From: Chloroflexota bacterium
Lineage (GTDB): Bacteria > Chloroflexota > Anaerolineae > UBA4142
DNA: 40,572 bases
Reading direction: 5' to 3'
Assembly: GCA_016215025.1 (NCBI GenBank)
Contig: JACRMI010000161.1
Coordinates: forward strand, 1-40,572
Part shown: positions 6,321 through 14,833 of the stretch, piece after piece
Layout of the letters: each line of letters opens with the position of its first letter
How positions within the stretch are numbered: position 1 is the stretch's first letter
Made by a program: the position numbers and the translations under genes
Notes under the pieces: model-generated
The model's input: the letters and a program-made list of their open reading frames with translations, nothing else
What the model was told of the DNA's origin: nothing
Databases searched by the model: none

Positions 6321-9086
6321 TTACTGCTTCTGTCCCGTTGCTTGCAATAACCTATCGAGCGTTTGCTGGAGTGCTTTCATTTCATTGCCGTACGTAGTCC
6401 AGTCGGATGTCTTGAGCGCGTCCTGCGCTTTGGTGTAATGATCGTTCGCTTCTTTTGCCAGTACGGCAACGTCAGTGCTTATCGGCACACCCGTCGTTGG
6501 TGGTGTTGTGGTTGTGGGTGTTGTCGGCGTGCCAAGCCCAGAGAAAAGCCGCGCAAGACCCGCTTGCAGCGAATCTTCCATCACGATATTGTTCGCCGTG
6601 GCGACGACGATTTTTTTCATTTGCGGAATCTGGGACTGCTCGGCGAGCAAGTACATGGGCTGGACGTACAGCGTCGATTTTTCAATGGGAATGACCAGGA
6701 GATTTCCCCAGAGAACTTTGCTTCCCCGTTGACTGAGCAACGTCAGTTGCGATGAAATCACCGGGTCTTGATTCAAGCGCGCGTGAATTTGCTCAGGACC
6801 GTAAACCAGTTTGTCTTTCGAAAAGCGATAGACGAGGCGTTTGCCGTAATCGGTGCCATCGCTTTTTGCCGTCAGCCAAGCAACCATGTTCTGGCGTCTG
6901 GCTGGCGTGAAGGGCTGCATCAGCATAAATTCTTCTTTGGTGTCGCCGGGCAAGCGCATGATGACATAGTACGGTTCCATCACGTTCGGCGTGCCGTCGT
7001 TCGATTCATTTGGAATCGCCCAGATGTCTTCTTTATTGTAAAAGACCAGCGGGTCTTGCATGTGGTACGTCAGATACATCGACGCTTGAACCGTGAACAA
7101 GTCTTCCGGGAAGCGCAGATGCGCCTGTAGCGATTCGGGCATTTGCTCGATCGGTTTCCACAGCGCAGGGAAAATGCCACGATACGATTTCAAAATCGGC
7201 TCGTTGGGATCGGCAACGTAGAAATTCGTCGTGCCGTTGTACGCATCGATGGTGATCTTGACCGAGTTACGGATGTAAGTCAATCCCGAAGCATACGGTT
7301 CGCTGTACGGGTAAAGGTCGGTGATGGTATACGCATCCTGAATCCAAAATAGCTTGCCATCGGCGACGACGATGTACGGATCATGATCGAGCATCAAGAA
7401 TGGCGCGATGCGCCGGATGCGCGTTTGAATTTGTCGATTAAAGACGATGCGGCTATCGCCGATGAGCGCATCGGTGAGCAAAATGTTCATATCGGCGAGA
7501 CGCAGTGCGAACATGGTGCGGTCCCAGATATTGCCGACGGAAACGCCGCCGGTGCCGGCATACGTCGAGAAGGCATTTTGATCGCCTTTGGGATAATCGA
7601 ATTCTTGCTCACGCGTTTTGACCAAAATGTAGCTAGATGTCTCCGAGCCAAAATAAATTTCGGGACGCGTGATCGGCAACACGCCGGTCGGTGGAATATC
7701 TTTCACCAGCAGATTCGGTAAACCATCGGAGGTAAATTCGTTCACGGAGCTGGCAGCAATGCCATAGCCGTGTGTGTAAACGAGATGCAAGTTGACCCAG
7801 GTCTGAGCTTTCTCCGTCAACTTTTGCGTGGACAGCTCGCGCGCGCTCAACATCACCTGCCGATATTTTCCGTCGATGGTGTAGCGGTCGATGTCCACGT
7901 CTGAAAAATCGTAATAGGTGCGAATGCTTTGGATCTGATTGTACGTCTGCAGCAACGGGCGATAATCGGACAAGCGAATATTGTTGATTGTATCGGAATT
8001 ATTCTTGATGTCGGCAGTGGTAGGCGAATCTTCGCTGGGGTACGGCGCTTCTTGAATTCCATCCAGCCCAAACGCTTGGCGCGTGAGGGTAATGTTGTGC
8101 TTGATGTAAGGCTGCTCTTTCGTAAATTCGCTCGGCTTGACTTCGAATTGTTGCACCATGCTCGGATAGACTTCGTTGAGCAAGACAGCGGCGAGAATCC
8201 ACAACGCCACCGCAATGCCAATTGCCTTGAACGCGCGTATGAATACGTTGACGAGAAGCAACACGGCGAGCACGAGTGCGAGAACCGTCAGAATATTCAA
8301 CGCCGGAACTTGGGCGTTCACTTCGGTGTAGCTTGCGCCAAAGACCACGCCCCGCGGCGAATACATTAGCCCATACAAGTCGAGTTGATAATTCCACGCT
8401 TGCACGAGCAGAAAAAGAAAACCGAGAAACGATAAATGTGCCTTGACGGCATTCGTCCATACCACGCGACCTAGCCCAAGCAGGTAGGTGACGCCGGTTG
8501 CAATGCCGGCGAGAATGATTGCGCCACTGACCCAGCTCACCAGGAATCTGTAAACGGGCAGCGTAAAAACGTAGAAGGCAATTTCTTGATTAAAGATGGG
8601 ATCGCTGGTGCCGAACGCGGCGGCATTTTGATAACGCAAAAACATCAGCCAATCGGCTTGCGCAATCAAGCCGACGATGATGGCGAGGATGAGACTGCCA
8701 AGGATGAGCAAGAATGTGATCGATTTGCCTGCGAATGCGGCGACCTGTGCCCAGCGCGTCGATTCATCGCTCACACGCGGCGTGAGGCGACGCGCAATCG
8801 CAACATTGGCGAGCGTGAAAATGAAAAATGCGGCAGCAGCCCCAAAGAAGATCGCGATACGCGCTCCCCATTCGGTCGTGAGCACCGAAGTGTATCCGAC
8901 TTCTTCGAACCAGCGATAATCGGTGTAGAGGCGAGGTGTGATTGCAAAGAGAATCCACAGTGCGAGCAAAGCAACGCCGAGGAGAATAGGACGACGTAAA
9001 TTGGGGGGTTGGCGACGAAAGATTTCGTCCCAGTCGACAGTTGGTATGTCTGTCCGTCCGCCACGACCACCGCGATAAAAAGCCAT
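6321..9086 (-). CDS. UPF0182-family large membrane protein
   Basis: 921 residues from ATG 9086, which is preceded by GGAGG; the ATG four codons earlier overlaps that site. The UPF0182 family (Pfam UPF0182) is typical of actinobacteria, cyanobacteria and Chloroflexota; its function is unknown. About seven hydrophobic segments fill residues 35-310 (for example PILLGVALLALWILFAI), then a long non-membrane part with family blocks such as NNSDTINNIRLSDYRPLLQTYNQIQ, HLVYTHGYGIAASSVNEF, PEIYFGSETSSYILVKT and LDHDPYIVVADGKLFWIQDAYT. A Thr/Pro-rich linker (about 850-865) and a short charged helical tail close the protein. It has its own promoter and is followed by the SDR gene. Confidence 0.95.
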   Translation of the reverse strand: MAFYRGGRGGRTDIPTVDWDEIFRRQPPNLRRPILLGVALLALWILFAITPRLYTDYRWFEEVGYTSVLTTEWGARIAIFFGAAAAFFIFTLANVAIARRLTPRVSDESTRWAQVAAFAGKSITFLLILGSLILAIIVGLIAQADWLMFLRYQNAAAFGTSDPIFNQEIAFYVFTLPVYRFLVSWVSGAIILAGIATGVTYLLGLGRVVWTNAVKAHLSFLGFLFLLVQAWNYQLDLYGLMYSPRGVVFGASYTEVNAQVPALNILTVLALVLAVLLLVNVFIRAFKAIGIAVALWILAAVLLNEVYPSMVQQFEVKPSEFTKEQPYIKHNITLTRQAFGLDGIQEAPYPSEDSPTTADIKNNSDTINNIRLSDYRPLLQTYNQIQSIRTYYDFSDVDIDRYTIDGKYRQVMLSARELSTQKLTEKAQTWVNLHLVYTHGYGIAASSVNEFTSDGLPNLLVKDIPPTGVLPITRPEIYFGSETSSYILVKTREQEFDYPKGDQNAFSTYAGTGGVSVGNIWDRTMFALRLADMNILLTDALIGDSRIVFNRQIQTRIRRIAPFLMLDHDPYIVVADGKLFWIQDAYTITDLYPYSEPYASGLTYIRNSVKITIDAYNGTTNFYVADPNEPILKSYRGIFPALWKPIEQMPESLQAHLRFPEDLFTVQASMYLTYHMQDPLVFYNKEDIWAIPNESNDGTPNVMEPYYVIMRLPGDTKEEFMLMQPFTPARRQNMVAWLTAKSDGTDYGKRLVYRFSKDKLVYGPEQIHARLNQDPVISSQLTLLSQRGSKVLWGNLLVIPIEKSTLYVQPMYLLAEQSQIPQMKKIVVATANNIVMEDSLQAGLARLFSGLGTPTTPTTTTPPTTGVPISTDVAVLAKEANDHYTKAQDALKTSDWTTYGNEMKALQQTLDRLLQATGQKQ

Positions 9087-9157
9087 GATGACCTCCAAAA
9101 TAACAAATTACATATGAACAAATGACAAACAGGTTTTTGGCATTTGTCATTGACGGT

Positions 9158-9185
9158 ATTGTACCAGATACGGATGGGTTGTCAA
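9158..9185 (-). promoter_or_regulatory. Promoter for the UPF0182 gene
   Basis: Minus strand TTGACA (9185-9180), 16-bp spacer, TACAAT (9163-9158), about 72 bp before the ATG at 9086. The -35 box overlaps the stop codon region of the upstream PAP2 gene. The leader between carries repeated ATTTGT words. Confidence 0.6.
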
Positions 9186-9913
9186 AGGGGCTTGCGCGAA
9201 AGGAACTTGGGCAATGGAATTGACACTTGCAATGCACTGAGCGCAAAGGCCGCGCCGAGCATTCCTCCACCGATGACATCGGTCGCCCAATGCTCGGCGG
9301 AATAGACGCGGCTCACGAGCATCAGAAATTCGAAAACGCTCAGAGCCGCGTAAAGCCATAGCTTGACGTTGCGTTGCAAGCGACTGGCGGCGATCATATT
9401 GGCGAGCACGATGACGATAAAGGTCGTACGCAACGCATGTCCCGATGGATACGAAAATTGCGTGTTGACCTTTTCGCTCATGACCAGTTTGAGGAATGAC
9501 ACATAGCGGACAAGATGATGCGGCGTGGTGGGTTGAGCGATAAATGTTTTGCCGACCAGTTCGATAAATGTCGCCAAGCCGAACGCAAGTATGAGCGGCA
9601 AGCGTTGCTTCGTCGGAGCGCAGAGAACGAGCACGAAGAATAGCACACCAGTAAACTCGGCTGAACCGAGGAGCGTGAACACCGAGAACGGCGCATCGAC
9701 TAGACGGGGAAGGGCAGCTTGCAGTGCCACGAGCATTTCCCAATCGAAGGATTGCCAAAGTCGGAGGTGAGTGGTGATAGTTAAAAGAACGAAAAATAAG
9801 AGTAGCGTCGCAACGACTTGCCAAGTTTTGCTCAACCGAGAATCCTTTGATGATTTGCTCTCATTATCTGGATAAAGACCATTTAATGCAAATAGCGAAA
9901 TGATTGACAGCAC
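9182..9913 (-). CDS. PAP2-superfamily membrane phosphatase
   Basis: 243 residues with about six membrane segments. PAP2 enzymes remove phosphate from lipid phosphates such as phosphatidate or undecaprenyl diphosphate at the membrane surface. The three motifs are recognisable: a weak first one around KTFIAQPTTPHH, YPSGHA (second, with catalytic His) and SRVYSAEHWATDVIGG (third). The start at 9913 is a GTG without a clear ribosome site; internal starts are possible before the first helix at about residue 33 (WQVVATLLLFFVLL). It is divergent from the tRNA genes. The substrate is not deducible; YPSGHA/SRxYxxxHxxxD suits a BacA-independent undecaprenyl- or PgpB-like role. Confidence 0.85.
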   Translation of the reverse strand: MLSIISLFALNGLYPDNESKSSKDSRLSKTWQVVATLLLFFVLLTITTHLRLWQSFDWEMLVALQAALPRLVDAPFSVFTLLGSAEFTGVLFFVLVLCAPTKQRLPLILAFGLATFIELVGKTFIAQPTTPHHLVRYVSFLKLVMSEKVNTQFSYPSGHALRTTFIVIVLANMIAASRLQRNVKLWLYAALSVFEFLMLVSRVYSAEHWATDVIGGGMLGAAFALSALQVSIPLPKFLSRKPL

Positions 9914-9936
9914 AAACCAAGCCAGCGCAAGTTAAT

Positions 9937-9965
9937 TTGACAACTAGCACCCAATCGCATATACT
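9937..9965 (+). promoter_or_regulatory. Strong promoter for the tRNA-Ala genes
   Basis: TTGACA (9937-9942), 17-bp spacer, TATACT (9960-9965), ending 15 bp before the first tRNA. The -35 box is perfect. Confidence 0.75.
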
Positions 9966-9980
9966 CACTTTTGTAATTGC

Positions 9981-10053
9981 GGGGCCGTAGCTCAGCTGGG
10001 AGAGCGCTTCAATCGCACTGAAGAGGTAGTGGGTTCGAGTCCCATCGGCTCCA
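9981..10053 (+). tRNA. tRNA-Ala (anticodon CGC)
   Basis: 73 nt with a full cloverleaf: acceptor GGGGCCG/CGGCTCC, D arm GCTC..GAGC, anticodon stem CTTCA/TGAAG with loop ATCGCAC, T arm GTGGG-TTCGAGT-CCCAT and discriminator A. The G3-U70 pair that identifies tRNA-Ala is present. CCA is not encoded. It reads GCG codons. Confidence 0.95.
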
Positions 10054-10056
10054 TGG

Positions 10057-10133
10057 ACCAGTAATCAGTAAACAGTAATCAGTATCCTGTGGAACTGATT
10101 GACTGTTTACTGAACACTGAAAACTGGTTACTG
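10057..10133. repeat. Word-repeat palindrome (CAGTAA family) between the tRNAs
   Basis: The left half reiterates CAGTAAtCAGTAAACAGTAAtCAGT; the right half is an imperfect reverse complement (ACTGATTGACTGTTTACTG and onwards). It can fold into a long imperfect hairpin in the tRNA-tRNA spacer. Confidence 0.7.
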
Positions 10134-10138
10134 AACCG

Positions 10139-10214
10139 GGGGCCGTAGCTCAATTGGGAGAGCGCTTCAATGGCATTGAAGAGGCAGTGGGTTCGAATCC
10201 CATCGGCTCCACCA
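10139..10214 (+). tRNA. tRNA-Ala (anticodon GGC), CCA encoded
   Basis: Same acceptor and T arms as the previous tRNA, anticodon loop ATGGCAT with anticodon GGC, G3-U70 present. The body is 10139-10211 and the genomic CCA follows at 10212-10214, unlike the neighbouring copy. It reads GCC/GCU codons. It lies 85 bp after the first copy and probably shares its promoter. Confidence 0.95.
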
Positions 10215-10216
10215 GG

Positions 10217-10306
10217 GAATTTAAGATTTCTGATTTAAGATTTCTGATTTAAAAAATCAAGGCAACGATGATTTTAAATCATAAATCAGAAATCTGAAAT
10301 CATAAA
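10217..10306. repeat. Word-repeat palindrome (GATTTAAGATTTCT family)
   Basis: Repeated GATTTAAGATTTCT words on the left are answered by AAATCATAAATCAGAAATCTGAAATC on the right, giving an AT-rich imperfect palindrome of about 90 bp just before the T-box leader. Confidence 0.7.
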
Positions 10307-10482
10307 TGGCTGAGAACGGGAGTAGTAGGTCATCCTCGCAGCGAGTAGGGAAAACCTAGGTGCAAGCCCTACGCCGGTACCGACGAGGAGTGCCGTGAAC
10401 AAGACCGAACTCGCCCGGGAGCCGCATCGATCAACGCCTAGCGTAGTCGATGCCGTGTCACGCGCGTTAAGCGTTTGAGTGA

Positions 10483-10557
10483 GTCAAGGAGTCAAGTTGT
10501 CGAATAGTCTCATAGTCGTTTGATGAGGTGACTAGGCGACCACAAGACTAACGACTA
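10483..10557. repeat. AGTC word palindrome inside the T-box leader
   Basis: GAGTCAAGGAGTCAAGTTGTCGAATAGTC-type words on the left face GACTAGGCGACCACAAGACTAACGACT on the right. The pattern matches the other intergenic word palindromes of this window, but lies inside the riboswitch between the upstream stems and the antiterminator. Confidence 0.6.
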
Positions 10558-10582
10558 ACCAGGGTGGTACCGCGGAGGTTTT

Positions 10583-10613
10583 CCTTCGTCCCTTTGAGGA
10601 TGAAGGATTTTTT
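10583..10613 (+). terminator. T-box regulatory terminator
   Basis: CCTTCGTCC (10583-10591) pairs with GGATGAAGG (10598-10606, one G-U), then ATTTTTTG. The 5' arm is next to the T-box sequence, so the antiterminator is mutually exclusive with it. Confidence 0.9.
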
Positions 10614-10648
10614 GTTTTTAGGATACGAGCAAACATGGTTGGAACGAA

Positions 10649-11611
10649 ATGACAATGCCGCAGTACTTGGCGTGGTTGCGACAGCACTTGGGACATCAGC
10701 CGATCATTTTTACATGTGCGGGTGCGATCATTCGTGATGAGCGTGGACGCGTTTTGTTGCAAAAGCGGAGCGATTTTGGTTTGTGGGATATTCCAGGCGG
10801 CGGGCAAGAGTTAGGCGAATCGGTTGCCGAGACCGTTGTCCGTGAAGCACGCGAAGAAGTTGGGTTGGATGTCGAGCCAAAACGACTCATCGGCGTTTAT
10901 ACATCGCCACGGCTTGCTTCGACATACCCGAATGGCGATCAAGTCCAATTTGTCGCTGTCTATTTTGAATGCGCGGTTGTCGGCGGTGAATTGAAGACCG
11001 ATGGTGATGAAGTGCTTGAGCTGGACTGGTTCAATCTTGATAACTTGCCATCGACAACACCGTTGACCACTCATGTTCTCAAAGACATCCAACGCTTTCG
11101 CGGCGAAGCCCTGTTCGATCCGGCAGAGAATTCTGATAAAAGCCCGATCGACTACATGACTTTTCTACGCCAGCACATTGGTCACGATAAAGTGATTCTT
11201 CCTGGCGCAGCCGGAATGATTCGCGATGAGAATGGTCGTGTGTTGCTGCAACGCAGACGTGACAATGGACTCTGGGGATTTCCTGGCGGGCTAATGGAAC
11301 TGGGCGAATCGGCAACTCGCGCGGTGATTCGCGAATTCCGCGAAGAGGTTGGACTCGATGTTGAACCCAAGCGACTCGTCGGCGTTTACACGTCGCCCAA
11401 GTTTGATCGCTCGTATCCGAATGGCGACCAATCGCAATTGTTCATATCGTTTTACGAATGCCAACTCGTCGGCGGCGGATTGCGAGCGCAGGAATCCGAA
11501 GTGCTTGAGCTGGGCTGGTTCGATTTGAATGATCTACCGCCAATGGTTGCGTGTTGCGAAGCGAAAGCCCACGATGCACGCATTTTCAAAGGTGAAGCGT
11601 TTTGGCGGTAA
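10649..11611 (+). CDS. Tandem double-Nudix hydrolase
   Basis: 320 residues made of two similar Nudix domains. Each carries the GX5EX7REUXEEXGU box: about 51-73 (with REAREEVGL) and about 213-235 (with REFREEVGL). Both halves share VGLDVEPKRLxGVYTSP and YPNGDQ, so this is a recent internal duplication, and both boxes keep the metal-binding glutamates. Nudix enzymes hydrolyse nucleoside diphosphates linked to a moiety; the substrate is unknown here. The gene is the first one after the leucine T-box and lies 71 bp before leuS, so its expression should follow leucine-tRNA charging. One idea is removal of a by-product of aminoacylation or of damaged nucleotides; this is only inference. Confidence 0.9.
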   Translation: MTMPQYLAWLRQHLGHQPIIFTCAGAIIRDERGRVLLQKRSDFGLWDIPGGGQELGESVAETVVREAREEVGLDVEPKRLIGVYTSPRLASTYPNGDQVQFVAVYFECAVVGGELKTDGDEVLELDWFNLDNLPSTTPLTTHVLKDIQRFRGEALFDPAENSDKSPIDYMTFLRQHIGHDKVILPGAAGMIRDENGRVLLQRRRDNGLWGFPGGLMELGESATRAVIREFREEVGLDVEPKRLVGVYTSPKFDRSYPNGDQSQLFISFYECQLVGGGLRAQESEVLELGWFDLNDLPPMVACCEAKAHDARIFKGEAFWR

Positions 11612-11612
11612 T

Positions 11613-11678
11613 TGCTAGAAGTTGGAATTTGGAAATTGGAAATTGAAAATTGGATCTTGATTGTTTGAAATTGGAGGT
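11613..11678 (+). repeat. TTGGAAATTGGAAATTG word repeat before leuS
   Basis: Reiterated TTGGAA/ATTGAA words fill the gap between the Nudix stop and the leuS ribosome site (GGAGG, 11673-11677). It is a direct repeat rather than a palindrome. Confidence 0.5.
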
Positions 11679-11682
11679 TGAT

Positions 11683-14600
11683 ATGGCAACGAAGAAGAAC
11701 ACGAAATCCACGCAAGTCACGAAAGCTGCGAAAGAGAAGGTCGCACGTTCAATGAACAAACGAACCAACCAACCAACGAACCAACTGACGGGACCCATGT
11801 CTAAATCGGAAAAATACATCCCTCAGGAATTTGAAAGCAAGTGGTTTCAGAAATGGCAACAGGATGAACTCTACAAGACCTCGCCTGCCGACGAACGCCC
11901 CAAGATGTACATCTTGGATTTCTTTCCGTATCCATCGGGCGATGGCTTGAGCGTTGGTCACTGCCGCAACTATGTGCCGACCGATGTCTTGTCGCGTTAC
12001 TATCGCATGCACAATTACAATGTATTGCATCCGATGGGCTGGGACGCGTTTGGCTTGCCCGCCGAAAACGCGGCGATCAAGATGAAAACCAATCCGGCGA
12101 AACTGATCGATCAGTACTCGGCAAACTACAAACGCCAGTTCGCGTTGATCGGCATTTCGTTCGATTGGACGCGCGAGATCAACTCGTCCAAGCCGGATTA
12201 CTATCGCTGGACGCAGTGGATTTTCTTGCAGCTTTACCAATCATGGTACGATCCGCGCGTTAATCAAGCGCGACCGATTGCCGACTTGGAAAAAGAATTG
12301 GCAGAGAAAGGCACGCGCGATATTCCCAACGCCGAATCGTTGATGGCTGAACAATGGAACGCAATGGATGCGAAAGCGCGCAAGGATTTCTTGAGCAATT
12401 TCCGCTTGGCGTACCGCAAGGCCGCATTGGTCAATTGGTGTCCCGTCGATAAAACCGTCTTGGCGAACGAAGAAGTCTCGGAAGGTGGTCGCTGCTGGCG
12501 CTGCGGCAACTTGGCGGAAAAGAAAACGTTGATGCAGTGGTTCTTCCGCATCACGTCGTACGCCGACCGCTTGATCGCCGATTTGGACACCATCGATTGG
12601 CCCGAGCATATCAAATTGATGCAACGCAATTGGATCGGTCGCAGTGATGGAGCCGAAGTCAAGTTCCCAGTCAACAGTAACACCAAAGACTCGATTAACA
12701 TCTTCACCACGCGCCCGGACACGCTCTGGGGCGCGACGTTCATGGTGCTCGCGCCGGAGCATCCCTTCGTCGAAAAGTTGACGACGCCCGAATGCAAAGC
12801 CGATGTACAAGCATACGTTGCGCAGGCGAAACGCGAGACGGAAGCGGAACGCACCGCCATCGAGAAAGAAAAGACCGGTGTGTTCATCGGCGCATATGCG
12901 ACGAATCCCGTTAACGGCGAACGCATTCCGATCTGGGTCGCCGACTACGTCATGATGGGTTACGGCACCGGCGCGATCATGGCTGTGCCGGCGCACGACG
13001 AACGCGACTTTGCGTTTGCGCTGAAATTCGGCTTGCCGATCTTACCCGTCATCGCGCGCAACGACGGCTTGGCAAAATCGTTCGCGCTAGGCGGAACGAT
13101 GAGCGCGGGCTTTGCGGATGCACTACGCGCAGAGAAGATTCCGTTCGAAGAAAAGCAAAGCTCGTTGTATATCACGATTCCGCCGGAAAAGTTGGATCGA
13201 TACGTCGAGATGGCGCAGCAGTTTGTTATTCCTGGCAAGTGGAACGAAATCGTCGGCGCAAAATGGTTGTTCATCTTCGGACCCAACGACATCGAAACGT
13301 TTGGCGGCAACGAAAACGAAAAGAAAGTCTTGGCGCGTTGTCATGCCTTGGAACCCAACGTGCGCGGCAAACGCACCGTGATGGAAATGTTGCACGCCGT
13401 CGAGTTTTATCGCGATGCGTTGTTCCACGCCGAGTACGGCACGATGATCAACTCGAATGAATTTTCCAACACGCCGGGCGATGTCGCGAAAAAGCGCGTC
13501 ACCGAATGGCTGGAGCAAACGGGCAAGGGCAAGTCGCGCGTCAACTACAAGCTGCGCGATTGGGGCATCAGTCGTCAACGCTACTGGGGCACGCCGATTC
13601 CGATCATTCATACGGATGAAGGCGAAGTCCCCGTCGACGAGACCAAGTTGCCAGTCAAGCTGCCCGATGTCGATTCGTACGAGCCGACCGCCACGGGCGA
13701 ATCGCCGTTAGCGACGATCAACAAATTCGTCAATGTGAAAATGCCCGATGGCTCAAAGGGTCGGCGCGAGACCGATACGATGGGCACGTTCGCATGTTCA
13801 TCCTGGTACTTTATGCGCTTCGCCGATTCGCAGAATGACAAAGAAGCTTTCGACAAAAACCAAGTTTCGTACTGGCTGCCCGTCGATACGTACGTCGGTG
13901 GTGCAGAGCACGCGGTTATGCACTTGCTCTACGCGAGGTTCTGGACGAAAGCGTTACACGACCTGGGCTATGTTCCATTCATCGAACCGTTCAAGCGGCT
14001 CAGAAATCAGGGCATGATTCTCGCGCCGGATGGCAAAGAGAAAATGTCCAAGAGCAAAGGCAACGTCATCACACCCGATCAAGTCGTGGCGGAACATGGT
14101 GCGGATGCGTTGCGTGCGTACGAAATGTTCATCAGCGATTTCGAGCAGGCGACGCCGTGGAGCACACAGGGCTTGGGCGGCACGTATCGCTGGCTGCGTA
14201 AGACGTGGGATTTGTTGCAAATGCAATCGAAGCGCGAAGCGCCCGGCGCAGCGACGGAACAAGCCGACCGCGATTTGCGTCGCACGATGCACAAGACGAT
14301 CAAAAAAGTCTCGGCTGACATCGAAGGTTTCCGATTCAACACGGTTGTTTCGGCGATGATGGAATTTACCAACACCCTCATCGACATGCAGAACAAGGTC
14401 AGCGCGGCTGTGTTCGACGAAGCGCGCGACACATTGTTGTTGTTGCTCGCGCCGATTGCGCCGTTCATGGCCGAAGAAATCTGGGCGCGCAAGCGTCGCG
14501 CATATTCGATTCATCAACAAAAATGGCCCTCGTTCGATGCGGCGATGGCAGCCGATGAAATGATGACGCTGCCGGTGATGGTCAACGGCAAAGTCCGCGA

Positions 14601-14748
14601 CCGCGTCGAGTTGCCGGTCGGCACAGGTGAAGCGGAGGCAAAGAACGCCGCGCTGAACTTGCCGAATGTGCAAAAGCACTTGCAAGGCAAAACACCCTCA
14701 CAGGTAATTTACGTACCGGGTAAGATGGTGAGCGTGGTAGTGAAGTAA
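11683..14748 (+). CDS. leuS: Leucyl-tRNA synthetase
   Basis: 1021 residues from ATG 11683 (GGAGG 5 nt upstream). Charges tRNA-Leu; class Ia synthetase. The HIGH-type motif is PYPSGDGLSVGH (82-93), with the first His of the usual GLHVGH replaced by Ser. The CP1 editing domain has FTTRPDTLWGATFMVLAPEHP, and KMSKS is at 787-791 (GKEKMSKSKGN). A Cys pair region (CPVDKTV, CWRCGN) lies in the zinc-domain position. The usual start would be MSKSEKYIPQEFESKW at 11797; the first 38 residues are a Lys/Thr/Asn-rich extension partly encoded by reiterated AACCAACC. Regulated by the leucine T-box upstream and ended by a hairpin terminator. Confidence 0.97.
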   Translation: MATKKNTKSTQVTKAAKEKVARSMNKRTNQPTNQLTGPMSKSEKYIPQEFESKWFQKWQQDELYKTSPADERPKMYILDFFPYPSGDGLSVGHCRNYVPTDVLSRYYRMHNYNVLHPMGWDAFGLPAENAAIKMKTNPAKLIDQYSANYKRQFALIGISFDWTREINSSKPDYYRWTQWIFLQLYQSWYDPRVNQARPIADLEKELAEKGTRDIPNAESLMAEQWNAMDAKARKDFLSNFRLAYRKAALVNWCPVDKTVLANEEVSEGGRCWRCGNLAEKKTLMQWFFRITSYADRLIADLDTIDWPEHIKLMQRNWIGRSDGAEVKFPVNSNTKDSINIFTTRPDTLWGATFMVLAPEHPFVEKLTTPECKADVQAYVAQAKRETEAERTAIEKEKTGVFIGAYATNPVNGERIPIWVADYVMMGYGTGAIMAVPAHDERDFAFALKFGLPILPVIARNDGLAKSFALGGTMSAGFADALRAEKIPFEEKQSSLYITIPPEKLDRYVEMAQQFVIPGKWNEIVGAKWLFIFGPNDIETFGGNENEKKVLARCHALEPNVRGKRTVMEMLHAVEFYRDALFHAEYGTMINSNEFSNTPGDVAKKRVTEWLEQTGKGKSRVNYKLRDWGISRQRYWGTPIPIIHTDEGEVPVDETKLPVKLPDVDSYEPTATGESPLATINKFVNVKMPDGSKGRRETDTMGTFACSSWYFMRFADSQNDKEAFDKNQVSYWLPVDTYVGGAEHAVMHLLYARFWTKALHDLGYVPFIEPFKRLRNQGMILAPDGKEKMSKSKGNVITPDQVVAEHGADALRAYEMFISDFEQATPWSTQGLGGTYRWLRKTWDLLQMQSKREAPGAATEQADRDLRRTMHKTIKKVSADIEGFRFNTVVSAMMEFTNTLIDMQNKVSAAVFDEARDTLLLLLAPIAPFMAEEIWARKRRAYSIHQQKWPSFDAAMAADEMMTLPVMVNGKVRDRVELPVGTGEAEAKNAALNLPNVQKHLQGKTPSQVIYVPGKMVSVVVK

Positions 14749-14752
14749 ATGA

Positions 14753-14798
14753 GACCTGACAGGTTTGCTTCGCAAAAACCTGTCAGGTCTTTGATTTT
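14753..14798 (+). terminator. Intrinsic terminator of leuS (ACCTGACAGG palindrome)
   Basis: GACCTGACAGGTTT (14753-14766) pairs perfectly with AAACCTGTCAGGTC (14776-14789) around a 9-nt loop, then TTTGATTTT. The 14-bp perfect arms are longer than a typical terminator needs and resemble a dispersed palindromic repeat used as a terminator. Confidence 0.8.
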
Positions 14799-14824
14799 GT
14801 CGGCGCAATGTTGTCCGCTATAAT
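14797..14824 (+). promoter_or_regulatory. Promoter of the surface-protein gene
   Basis: TTGTCG (14797-14802), 16-bp spacer, TATAAT (14819-14824). The ATG follows only 10 bp after the -10 box, so the transcript would be nearly leaderless. Confidence 0.5.
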
Positions 14825-14833
14825 CAATGCCAT

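Larger units (their letters stand above)
10307..10620 (+). promoter_or_regulatory. T-box riboswitch, leucine specifier (CUC)
   Basis: The conserved T-box AACCAGGGTGGTACCGCGG is at 10557-10575, followed by an intrinsic terminator. Stem I starts near 10312; ACGGG (10316-10320) pairs with CCCGG (about 10414-10418), GGTC pairs with GACC (10403-10407), and the enclosed loop has AGTAGTA on the 5' side and GAACTCG on the 3' side. In T-boxes the specifier codon follows GAA(C) in this loop, giving CUC (10410-10412) for leucine. This fits leuS, the second gene downstream. Uncharged tRNA-Leu would stabilise the antiterminator and raise expression of the Nudix-leuS operon. The part between stem III and the T-box is expanded by an AGTC word palindrome. 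Confidence 0.93.

Noticed and set aside
5435..6397. Plus-strand open frame of 320 codons
   Set aside because: Antisense to the SDR gene, whose motifs are unmistakable on the minus strand.
9981..10214. tRNA-Sec or tRNA-Leu partners for selB or the T-box
   Set aside because: Both tRNAs are tRNA-Ala by anticodon (CGC, GGC) and G3-U70; no 90-100-nt tRNA was found in the window.
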